Under the pieces are notes generated by a model, which worked only from the letters and a program-made list of their open reading frames with translations, had not been told where the DNA came from and did no database searches. Positions 30,601 through 40,746 of a stretch of DNA of 64,000 nucleotides are shown piece by piece. Position 1 is the stretch's first letter. The number at the start of each line of letters is the position of its first letter. The translations under genes were made by a program, and so were the position numbers. The DNA comes from Dendrophyllia cribrosa (lineage: Eukaryota; Cnidaria; Anthozoa; Scleractinia; Dendrophylliidae), in contig JAJLRJ010000004.1 in assembly GCA_024195265.1 (NCBI GenBank), positions 2,489,125 to 2,553,124 on the forward strand. Direction: 5' to 3'.

Positions 30601-33600
30601 AAGGCTTATCTAAAAATAAACCTACTTGTAAAAACGCCGTTTCACAGGCGCAGTATGGAAGTTGCATGCTCCGGGATTATGGGCTCCTGCCAGAGGTCAA
30701 TATTCAATAGAAATTTTACAAGTGTAATTTACAAGTTTAGCTATTGTTTTTAACCTCTGAAACAATGGCTACACTTGTAAATTACACTTGTAAAAGTTTT
30801 ATTGAATTGACCCCAGGTTTCTTTCTGATTGCATTTAAGGGAGAGGTGGGTGGGGGTAGGGTGGCGTAAAAGGAAGGGTGGTGGCAATTAACATAGCCGC
30901 TTTTGCGCTGCAGATATCAAAAGTAAGCGCTGAGTATCTTTATATAATCATGTTTGTAGGATTTCACTGACCGGTGTCTGTCGTATGGACCTACGAAAAT
31001 ATCCTTTGGACAGTCAAACCTGTGTGATGAACATTATGAGCTGTAAGTTACATGTTTGTTATGTTAAAAAATTAGAATCAGAAATTGCTGTAACGAGGTC
31101 ACATGTCATTGGTTATTTATATAACAATAGATGTCCTTTAATAGGCACTGCTAGATACAGCTTTTTTTAACTAGCCTCTTAACTCCCGTTGCCAAGGCTT
31201 TGCTGCTCACCTTACCTTTAGTCTGGACATGTAATTCTATTACCATAAGCAGAGCGTTTGAGCGGAGCACCATACCCTTTTGTAGCCCTGATGATCATAC
31301 GAGACACGATGCAAGGATCAAAATCTTAGAACTGGGGCATTCTAGGACATTATAGTGTTACACACGAGCGCTCCTTACCTCGCTTGCCTTTTAGTCAGTT
31401 TCAAATCAGCCTCGTAGTGAAACATGTGACCTTATTTGGGGGCGTTGTCTTTACCAACACAAAGTCGCTTTAAAATTCGCAACAGCGCTGTTCATTCAAC
31501 GACTACGGTGTTATTTCAAAACGGTGTTATTTGAAAACGTTATAAGGTAACTTTACAATTAATATATTATAATTAAAAGTACACTAATCTCTTTTACCCG
31601 TCAATCAGATTCTTATTCAGAAGCCGATGTCAAATATACCTGGAAGCGAGGCCACATGGAATCTGTGGAACGTTCACCGGATATCTCTCTCCCGCAGATG
31701 GATCTTGCCAATTTCCAAGCATCCGAAAATGCCGATTATTACTCCACTGGTAACGTGATAATTTTTTAATAGTTTTATAGTTGTAATTTCTTTAGAGAAA
31801 ACGAAGAACCATGGAAGCGTGGATGCATTAGATCCAGGGATACTAAAAGTGCAAAACGACAACTTTAATTTAGGCAATTTGTTTTTATTAAAGCAATGCT
31901 TAAATTAAGATGATACAATTATATTTCGTATTTAATGAGCAGCTGCTCATTAGGTTTTAGCTGGCAAACGAAAATGAGGAATCTGGAACACAGGACACGC
32001 GACCCGGGACCCGGAACCTCCCGCTCTGCAGTCTGCTGCTCTTCCAACTGAGCTACGCTGTAACGAGGCGTCGGTCGAAAAGGAGCAATGATTAGATAAT
32101 ACTCACTACTAGCCAACGAACAAAATAACTACAGATAGAGTAAAATTATAATATAGCTACAAAAGTAGACATTTTATGCGTCAGTTATGTGTCGAACAAT
32201 TCTTTGCTCAATTTAATTGTCACTAAAAATAGTACCCACGTGTCACTGATCAGTAATGTTGTCTTTTTAGGCAATTTTTCTAGGTTAAGCCTCGTTTTCA
32301 CTTTCAAAAGGAGACTTAGCTTGTTCATAACGGAAACATACATTCCGTCCATCATGATTGTGGCTTTGTCCTGGGTTTCCTTTTGGATTAACTACAAAGC
32401 AGCTCCGGCAAGAGTGGCACTCTGCATCACAACGGTCAGTGTACTGTGTGTCAAATGAAGTGTATGGATCAATCATATATGAACTGCGGATAGAGATTGT
32501 AAATTGAAAAAATGATCCTCGCAGTTGATTTGTTAATTTGTGAGTTGCTGGGATTTGAACCCACCAACTCACAATTGATCTTGCTCCCAATGTGTGTGGC
32601 TTCAATGCTCAGTTGGTTAGAGCATTGCAGGTAACGCGGAGTCAAGGGTTCAAATTCCGTTGAAGCCCTGAATTGTTTCCAGGCTTCTTTGCAATTGCGG
32701 CTTAAATTGCATACACAACTGCGAGGATCATTTCTTCACTTTAGAGTGTACTGTGTATTTCTATCGATAATGGCTAATTTTATACCGAGGACGATTTATC
32801 CGTCTGTGGTGAACTTGGGCAATCATCGTTAGCTCGTCTGGATGTGCCTCTAGAAACTGATCGTCCACTACAAACATGAATAAAGGTGTTGTTTGAAACT
32901 GTTGTGCTGCGTCAGTGGGGGGATAAAACACGAAAATTTGGTTTTATCAACTGTCGTGAGTTAATAAGGTAAATTAGCCACCGTAAAGAGATTTTTATCA
33001 TACTGTCTAGTGTTACCTATATATTTAGTGAAAATCATGGTACGGTCTTAGGTAAAGCTTTGACAAATCCCGGGTGCTAAAACACATATTTTTACCAGGT
33101 GTTTACCATAATAACTCTGAAAACAGCAGTGCGGAATTCACTGCCCAGAGTGACTTACACAAAGTGCTAAAAAAATCGTCTAAAAATCGTCTTTTTACCA
33201 GGTACTTACTGTGAAAACTATAACAGCAGCAGTGCGGAACTATCTGCTCCGAGTGACGTACACAAAGTGCTAAAAAATCGTCTAAAAAACGTCTTTTTAA
33301 CAGGTGCTTACTATGATAACTCTAACAGCAGCAGTGCGGAATTCACTGCCCCGAGTGACGTACACAAAGTACAGTGATTGGATCCTAATGACGTGTCTGT
33401 GCTATGTGTTTGGCGCGCTGGTAGAGTTCGCTATTGTCAACTTCCATGACAGCTTAGAGGCAAAAAAACAACAGAAACTGAAACGCAAGTTAAAGGACAT
33501 TGACATGGAACAAGGGGTGAGCAGCATGGTGAGAATTAAAGTTATACATATTTTCAAACTTTGAAAAAAAAAATACTTTTACAATTGTTGGATTGTCTTC

Positions 33601-34399
33601 TTGAATAGTTTAATACTTTCAATGAAGCTACTTTCGATGATGTCAGGGGCGTAGCTAGGAGTTTTCAAAGGGGGGTCACACTGTGTCACACCCAAGGTAC
33701 TTACCAGATTGTCATGTCGACATCCACGCTGTGTTTTATTAAAATTATCTTACAAAGAGAGGGTTACGGGCACCCCAGGCCCCCTCCCTCTAGTTACGCC
33801 CCTGGATGTAACAATTACTACATGACGAAATTAATCGCACATTATGCAACACATAATTTTAGCAATGATTGGTTTGGCATGTCAGTTGCAAACAGATATG
33901 ATTAAAATTCGTGTTTTAAAAAGGCTTATTAGTTTTAATCCATAAAAAAACCCGATTCGTTAGTGCAAATGAAGGTTTGGTATCCACTAGTTTTGTAAGT
34001 CATACGATTACCCAAATATGTACGTCATGTTGTTATCGTTGTGATGACACATATCTATGACAAAACCTAGATCACGTGACTACATATCTATAAAATATAC
34101 ATGTGCATATATAATTACCGATATACCACCTGACGTTATTCCAATGGTACACAAAACATTCTTACGCTCTTTCCTAGAACGACGCATCCTCTAAAGGAAA
34201 ACCTGAAAGCAGCGACTTTAAAACCAAGTACTTACAGAGACAAGTGTCTTCTCTGCGAGAGAAAATCAAGTTGTTCACCGATCAAGATGTCAACGTGCAG
34301 AGGATTGACAGCCGCAGTAGAGTTCTGTTTCCGCTGACATTTGTCATAATCAACCTCATTTTTTGGATTTACTTCCTTGTTGATTCCAGGAACTTGTAA
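24684..34399 (+). CDS. GABA-A/glycine-type Cys-loop receptor subunit, nine exons
   Basis: Exons: 24684-24769, 27691-27785, 29000-29067, 29689-29906, 30960-31042, 31609-31749, 32271-32434, 33304-33516 (or 33528), 34178-34399. All GT..AG and in frame, giving 429 or 433 aa. There is a signal peptide at the N-terminus. The extracellular domain has [11 protein letters not shown] (about 51-61), WIPDTYF, and the Cys-loop C163 to C177 with 13 residues between. Four membrane segments follow: M1 from about residue 248, M2 with PAR at 276-278 (anion-selective signature) and TTVLTMITL, M3, a short basic M3-M4 loop, and M4 at the C-terminus ([16 protein letters not shown]). It has no second loop-C disulfide, unlike vertebrate glycine receptors, and is nearest to GABA-A beta-type sequences by eye. 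M182 lies where beta2 has the GABA-binding Glu155, so the ligand is uncertain. A plasma-membrane chloride channel, probably in neurons or muscle. AATAAA at 35001 may end the transcript. Confidence 0.92.
27148..27184. repeat. 15-bp arm hairpin
   Basis: GATGTAAGTGTCGGG, seven bases, then the exact complement. Lies in the first receptor intron. Confidence 0.8.
28115..28473. repeat. Dispersed inverted-end element, CTATTCGGCCTGGGG family
   Basis: Starts AACTCTATTCGGCCTGGGGG and ends CAGGCTGAATAG. The body includes TTTGATGGCGTTTGAATA in inverse form. A longer relative in the other orientation lies at 49931-50522. Second receptor intron. Confidence 0.65.
28488..28897. repeat. MITE with TAGGTGCGGTTACACA ends
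   Basis: TAATAGGTGCGGTTACAC at the left and GTGTAACCGCACCTAATA at the right, enclosing repeated CACGGTAAATG / CATTTCCCATGG words. Second receptor intron, close to exon 3. Confidence 0.7.
29320..29344. repeat. Perfect 25-base palindrome with one-base centre
   Basis: CATTATCTAACT, one G, then AGTTAGATAATG. Same odd-length design as the 20.6-kb palindrome but a different sequence. Confidence 0.8.
30338..30695. repeat. Long inverted repeat with arms of about 160 bp
   Basis: GGCAGGAGCGCATTACCCGG...GGCGTTTTTACAAGTAGG and on through GCCTTTCCCGCGAATTGGTTT are answered by the inverse up to GGGCTCCTGCC. The arms differ by scattered changes. Receptor intron 4, just before another hairpin element. Confidence 0.7.
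30697..30813. repeat. Hairpin MITE, GTCAATATTCAATAGAAATT ends
   Basis: Left GTCAATATTCAATAGAAATT...TTACAAGTGTAATTTACAAG and right CTTGTAAATTACACTTGTAA...ATTGAATTGAC are inverted. Directly abuts the long inverted repeat to its left, so two insertions lie back to back. Confidence 0.7.
31965..32055 (-). mobile_element. tRNA-like SINE head
   Basis: On the minus strand: GTAGCTCAGTTGGAAGAGCA, then an anticodon-arm-like AGACTGCAGAGCGG, then a B-box-like GGTTCCGGGTCCC. It lacks a proper acceptor stem, so it is read as a SINE head or degenerate tRNA and not a working gene. Receptor intron 6. Confidence 0.4.
32460..32740 (+). mobile_element. tRNA-derived SINE, two facing copies
   Basis: The plus-strand head at about 32598 reads GGCTTCAATGCTCAGTTGG, then TTAGAGCATTGCAGG, then GGGTTCAAATTCCG, and closes with GAAGCC so the acceptor arm pairs. 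It is followed by the tail CAACTGCGAGGATCATTTC. The left part (32460-32580) holds the same tail in reverse (AATGATCCTCGCAGTTG), so two copies face each other. Receptor intron 7. Confidence 0.6.
33099..33170 (+). pseudogene. Decayed M2-exon copy A of the receptor gene
   Basis: After an acceptor-like TTTTTACCAG this reads 23 codons of the M2 exon start ([20 protein letters not shown], then TKC) and then a stop. Compared with the working exon at 33304 it has four amino-acid changes and about four silent ones. It lacks the M3 part and any donor. Use of this acceptor would end the protein inside M2-M3. Confidence 0.8.
33202..33273 (+). pseudogene. Decayed M2-exon copy B of the receptor gene
   Basis: Same structure as copy A, 103 bases further on: acceptor-like CTTTTTACCAG, 23 open codons ([20 protein letters not shown], then TKC) and a stop. 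It has five amino-acid changes and two silent ones against the working exon, including Lys in the pore helix. Unit length including the spacer is about 103 bases. Confidence 0.8.
33646..33805. repeat. Repeat fragment with GGGGCGTAGCTAG ends
   Basis: CAGGGGCGTAGCTAGGAG at the left and CTAGTTACGCCCCTGG at the right are inverted; the middle holds a short G-run and C-rich text. Last intron of the receptor gene. Confidence 0.5.
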
Positions 34400-37300
34400 T
34401 ATGTCTTCGAGACTGATTGACGTTTGTTATGCAAAACATAGGGAGCTTTAGCATCCGCGACAACAAAGGCAGTGAGAACGACACAAAACAATAGGTTTAA
34501 TGAGCAAAAATAATGCCTCTGCACGTGCGTTTTACATTTTGGTACATTTCTTAACAGTTCTCTGCAAAACAACAACGTCAAATGATCAAATTATAGTTTT
34601 TGTGAAGAACATGAACATATATAAGACGGTCAGTTGTCCTTTCTCTATTTGAACTTGAAAGCCCGCGTCCCTACCGGAATTCAGCTTCTGGACAATTCAG
34701 TCACATTTCACAAATTCCAGAAATAAGAACAATTGTAAAGTGGTTTGTCGTTGCCGTCGTGGTTGCTAAGCTCTCTAATTTGGTGCCAAAAACGTAATAA
34801 TAAGAACATGGAGTATTGGAAGGTCACCATTATAAGAAAATCCACCTTGATTGTTCTAATGAACAACAATAAGCGGAGTGTTGTATTGTTTTTCACTCCA
34901 TAAAACGAGACTGGCTACTAAACTTGGCACTCTTGCAGGGAGTGCTTTAAAATTAAACAAAATTACGCTTGTTTCAGTTTAAGTGTTGTAAAAATGAACA
35001 AATAAATATATAAAACGAAAGGAAGTCATCATTGGCTGAAAGCATTTCAACAGGCCGGCTAAGGATTAATTTAACCCTATAGGCAGATTTCTGTGATGTT
35101 ATGTTTAACGCTATATTGCTATAGTAAAGATGAACAATTTAATGAAAAACAGCCGAAAAAATGACAACAAAGGCAACAATTAGCAATAGGGAAGTGTCTT
35201 GACGAACAGCGAAATTTTAGTAGGCAAATGATGTAACTATGTAAATGAACCTCGGGCAACAGGTACAAAATTATTTAAGTCAGTATACATTTAGGGAACT
35301 TTTTAGTTTTCATAGTTTTGTTTAGTATCCTCAAGTCCTTTTGATTGTTTTTTAATTGCATTTGCAGTTTGTTTTGACAAACCAGAAAAAAGGTGTATTT
35401 TACTACAAATTGTATATAGTGGCTTAAAATTGAGTCATCACTAACACAGAGAAAGACCTACGTCGTATTATTCAACTAGACTCAATCATGTTAAATTTTC
35501 TTTCAAGTCAAATTTTCAAATTTCACATAAAAAACATTATTCGCGTAATTGCAATGGAACCAAATTGAATCACGAACAAAGCGCTTTTTAAAGATTTCTT
35601 GTGTGTTGTGTTGTAGAAGATTCAACGCACTGTTCATTTGAATTATCAAAATTCGGCATAATTTATATTTTCTGTTGAGTTTTGAATTTTTTTGACTTTT
35701 TTTTACGCCAAAGCCAAAAAAAAAAGAAAAAAGGAATATCTCGGAAAATTAAAATCAGTTTTATAGTAACCGAATTTAGCTTTCATATTTAAACTTTCGC
35801 AGGTCTCCTAAAGGAACAAATTACTACTAAGAACTTAAATTCATTGTCATCAAGTAGACACGTTACCAGATTGAGCCAAAGCAATAACCTGGGGCTACCG
35901 ATCTGAACTACCAAGTGTTTGTAATCATAATATAAAGAACTGTTTCGGCAAAGTAACGAGTACCGTTATTTTTTCGGGATGTAACCTAATATCACAACGT
36001 CTCAATCGGTATTTATAGTTATAGTAATGATACGCGTCATAGGCAATGATGGCTGTTACAGACTTATTTTCATCTTCAATGGTCATTTTGCCGACCGTCA
36101 TCAGTGCGGTTATCTGCGCCACGTGTTATATTTCTCGATATCCAGTATGGAGCAGATGTTAAACTTAAAGAGTAGGTGATAACTGTACTTTTTAACATCC
36201 GCCCATTTGTAACCACTTTTATGGCATGAAGATGGCACCGAAATTTATCTCCTAGTACTGTGTAGACCTTTTCGGAGTAGAATCGGCCATTTTGAAAATG
36301 AGACAATCAGGTCGCGAAAGTGTTCGTATGGGAAAATCCGATGTAAAATAATTTCCGTCAAATTTAATATCTGAACTATTGATGAATGGTAAACTTGAGG
36401 CACTAGGTAAAACATTTTCTTGTAAAGTTTGAGAGATAACGATAACTCGCCAACAAAGTGGGAAATTGAGTTTTGATTTGTTCATATATTTGTCGTTAAA
36501 ACCTGGCAAAGTCCGCGGGAAATGTTTATAGGCATATGTATGGAAAAGTCAAAACGCGATTACACGGCTTGTAGCCAAGTTTATTATTCAAATTTTATCA
36601 CAAAAGGAGCTATGCCACGGCCATATTTAGTATTACTTTAAGAAGCCCAAATTCATAATGATTTATATCAGTGGAATCCCAGAAATATTGGTTTAGTTTT
36701 CTTGAAATTACTCTCCGCTACTAGTGCTCTAAGTGTAAAAATAAGTGTCTTAGGCTGCAGATGAACAGGATGGAAATGGATTGCATGTTGAAAATATTGG
36801 CCAGTTTTTTTTTTCAATTTTATCGCCTTGTGCCTTGGAAAACTCGCTAAAGGTGATGTTACACGGGACGATTCGCAACGACGATTTTTAGCGCAGCAAA
36901 ATTAACGACAGGTATGTGACACGAAACAATTTGAGTAAACTTCGTGTTTTTGCTTTGCAAGTTTTTAAAGCTGATTCAAAAACTTCGCAACGCAAAAATT
37001 GCGAAGAAAATCGTCCGCGCACCCATGTTGCGCTAAAAAACGTCGTTGCGAATCGTCCCGTATAACATCACCTTAAAACTCGTATTATAGTTAATTCCCT
37101 CTTCAAAAATTCACTTGATATCTTCCTCTTGATGTTTAATAAGCATTTCATGTCTAAAGTTGCTTAGTTTAAATTTGGGGCAGCTTTGACTCAAAAACGT
37201 CAAAGTCCCCCATGACTTTAAGTTTACCATTCATAACTTTCTCATATATTAAATTTAACGAAAATTATCTGATATCGAATTCCGCTTTTTTTCCAAACAA

Positions 37301-40300
37301 TCACTGTATTTCGTGACATATGTTTGCCCCTTTTTTACTCCGAAAAGGTATATTTGCTATGCAATTGCTCAGGTTAACTTTTATTCCTAAATTAAATCTA
37401 TATGATGCCTATAACTGCTATAAGCTTTTATTAATGTTTTTAAAACCAAAAGCATTCTTTTCCTGAGATGTATTTCCTCTAATCACATAAAGCCGACAGA
37501 CTTTGTATTGAAATATAAACCGATCAATTTTAATCAGTACGACAACAGGTGGTAGTTAATAACATGCACGCATGCGCTACTGCAACATATGCAAACAAAA
37601 AGAGTCCTTAACTCAGCTTTTGAATTTGTTGATGAAATGTTAAGGTGTGACAATTTTAAGCTATTAAGCAGTTCTTTCATGTGCTAACTGTTTATTATGC
37701 TGCATAAGGTGGTTGTACGTTTTGAGTTTGGTATGAAATCCTTTAGTGTTACCGTTAAAAAAATAGCTATTGAACAGTGTCTTTTTATTATCTTTATTTG
37801 TCAACAGTTTGAACATAACACGTGGCCAATATTTTTAGGTTTCAAACTTAGCTACTCGAGAGTAAGCTACTCGTTGGTTTGCGGTTTACATGGTAAAATT
37901 GTCCGTGTTGCTATCTTGGAATGTTCATCGTTATTGATTGAATTAAGGATCCTTTCTAAGGCAAAATTTCCTGGAAGATAGCTTACAGCTCCCCCATTTA
38001 TCAGTAGAGGATAACTTCTTATTCATTTTATGATTTATATTCGCCTCTTTGTCGATGGTTCGAGTTAAAAGGTCTAACCATTTAATTGAAAATTTGACTC
38101 TAAATGATTAATCCCTTTGAACCAATCAAACAAATTGAACGTCAGGTGATAAATAAAGCTTTCGAGTGAAGTAAGCAGTAGCATAGATTTCTACAAAAAT
38201 AAAATAAAATAAAATAAATTCAGAGAATCTTAAAGGATCAGTGCAAAGGAGTAGAAAAAAGTCATAATGATACAACGAAAATGGGAAAAAAACAACTGAC
38301 TTAAAATATCGCAAGAACTGAAACAAAAACAAAAAACAAAACAAAGCATGCAAGTCGCCTAAAGTAAGCTTGCAAGGATTAATTCAATAAAATATTTCTG
38401 TACAGTAACTCCCTAAAGATTTGTCAAAAGAAATGAGGAAGTCGACGAAATTTCTCACACACTTTGAAGGCGCCCGAGACTAAATGAAAGTACGCATGTC
38501 AGAGATAGAAGTCGAAGACTGAGAGGAAGAGTTTGGATTATCGTCAGTTGTGAGCGATGGTCTGTTTAATCCAATCCCAACGAACATCCTGTTCAATTAA
38601 AGCCAAAGATCATCACAAAACCGACTATATTTATAGAAATAATTCTTGGAAGTACAAATATAGTGTCACCAATTCTAACGAATTTCCGTTTATATCCAAC
38701 AAATGATTTAATCCTACTTAAAGGCACAATTTAATGCAAATTTACCCGGCGTACAAGAACACTGACATATCGGACAAAAGAACAATTTTGTCGACATCGG
38801 TTGTGCTTCACACAAATGTTTTAATTTTTTTTTAGTATACTGAGTGTTTCTTTTGTTCAGAGCTAAAAACAGTATATTAAAGTTTTCGCGCCAATTCGAA
38901 AACAGGGAACAATTTGAATATATATATAAATCACCGAAAATTTTGCCTAAACAACGAAGCGCTCTTTTTGATGTTACGAGTATGAAATGTTCGTTGGAGA
39001 AAACGAACGAAAATATTTGAATTGAATCATGTGGCATTTTCACTTTTGTAATAATTGTTTTTAGGTAGGCCGTCGTATAGTCTTGGTTCATATCCTTCAG
39101 TCTTATTTTCGCCAAAGTGTAATATCCATGGCGATAACAAAAAAATGCCTGATATACCGTCGAATCGATGAAATGATTACAGTTCTTTAGTTTACTCGAA
39201 TTTCTTTATCCGAACAACCCTGGAAGATTTCCTCGATTCAAAATACGCCATTTGCTGATTTTCTTTCGTTTTCGCTGTATTTATATATCCTAACTATTAT
39301 TCTTTTCAGAATCAATAAACGGTAAATTATCACCATTTTTTTTTCGAGCGAGTACAAAATACTCGTGAGCAATCAGCGACGTTTTTTTGGTAGAAGAGCG
39401 ATTTGTTTTCGCTAAATTGTTGAATTTTGAAAAGCCAACTGATGATGCGCGAATTCACTAAAACTTTCATGACATCAAAATTTCCTAGGATATCAGATCA
39501 ATGATTAAATATCGCATAGGAAGTCAGGAAGTAAGGATAAAAGCTTCTGATTGGCTCATTTCAAATTTGGGTATGGCGGCATAAAACACAACACTCGAAG
39601 TCCATTCGTTTGCTTTCCTTACATTCATGCTTAATGTACTATTGCTGCATTGATAAAGAGTCCCACGCTCTTACGTCACCAGACATAAACCAATACAATT
39701 TTATTTAGCCCTTTATTTATCGGTGAATACCAAAACCATATTAACTCTTTCTTTCTATGTTTTGCACCGCAAATCCAATTCAGTGGTTTAGTGGAGTGTG
39801 AAATGGCTTTTAAAAATATATTTTACGTTACAACCCTTTTGAGAGAGATTAAGTTTCATGCATCTCCTTAAATTGAGTCATTTTACTGGTCCAAACCACT
39901 TTGGCATATAAACTCCAAAACGGACCAGATTCAGTTTAATTTACAATTTATCCACGCCATTGTTTTCGCAGGGATTTGTTTAAAAATATCACAAAATGGC
40001 AAAACGCTTTTAATCGCGCACTAATAATAGATCTTAATTAATGAATTCCGTATGGGTTCGGGAATATTGTTCAAAATTCTGTCAACTTCCCATGTTGACA
40101 ATTTGCAAGCGGTTTGCGTTAATAACGGCAAATTGAGTTGTTAGCCAGAAAACGCCTTCCTAAATGGTGTCTTTGGATGCAAGGGGCAATTATCTGCTTT
40201 ATTGTAATATGGCGGTAAATATGTTATAAAATATTAACCTAAATTAAATTTGTCTAAAACGCCCACTTTTTCATATGATCCAACTTTGGAAGAGTGGGAG

Positions 40301-40621
40301 AAAACATTAAAAATGCTGTTGTGTTGAAATCGAAGAGAGAGAGAAAGAGAGAGGGTGAGAGAGCCGACAATTTTGTTGAAGTTTGGTTTGTAAAAGTTGA
40401 TAACTGCATCCACTTGTTTAGCACCATTTAGGACTCTTCCTTTAGCGCTTTTACTGACGCCACGCGCGAAAGTCCGGCGTGGAAGTTAATTTACGGACGG
40501 AAAGATCTTTACCACCGTTTATTGACTTGCTTTCAATTTCAAGAAGCTAAATTAACAACCGCGCCGGTCATTGTCCAATTAATAACATAGTTTAAGTAAC
40601 TAAATACATTATTCTCCTTCT
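34400..40621. other. Intergenic region, no gene supported
   Basis: Contains the receptor 3'UTR to about 35.0 kb, a MITE (36852-37074) and a GA-rich simple repeat (about 40332-40365). Open frames of up to 133 codons (38714-39115 minus, 37697-37981 plus) show no signal peptide, domain or splice context and have AT-rich, low-complexity translations. I see no exon here. Confidence 0.5.
36852..37074. repeat. MITE with AAGGTGATGTTACACGGGAC ends
   Basis: AAGGTGATGTTACACGGGAC...GCAACGACGATTTTTAGCGC at the left and GCGCTAAAAAACGTCGTTGC...GTCCCGTATAACATCACCTT at the right are inverted repeats of over 45 bp. Intergenic. Confidence 0.75.
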
Positions 40622-40627
40622 TATAAA
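40622..40627 (+). promoter_or_regulatory. Candidate TATA box of short gene 1
   Basis: TATAAA lies 125 bases before the chosen start codon. If used, transcription begins near 40650, which removes the upstream in-frame ATG at 40627 and supports the start at 40747. The third short gene has TATAAA at a similar distance. Confidence 0.45.
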
Positions 40628-40746
40628 TGGCAACATCAGGACGACACAATAATATATTAATTTTTCTGAGAGCAGATACCAAAAACACTCTTTCTCATTC
40701 AAGATATACAAGTAATATTAGAATATTCAAGCTAGCCTTTTTTACT

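Noticed and set aside
37697..37981. 94-codon plus-strand open frame
   Set aside because: Low-complexity, hydrophobic, no match to any family I know, no nearby promoter or poly(A) logic.
38714..39115. 133-codon minus-strand open frame with CPICQCSC near its end
   Set aside because: AT-rich composition, Lys/Phe/Asn-heavy translation, and a zinc-finger-like Cys cluster too short and irregular to support a family.
40627..40746. Upstream in-frame Met for short gene 1
   Set aside because: It overlaps the candidate TATA box and would bury the hydrophobic signal 40 residues inside the protein.
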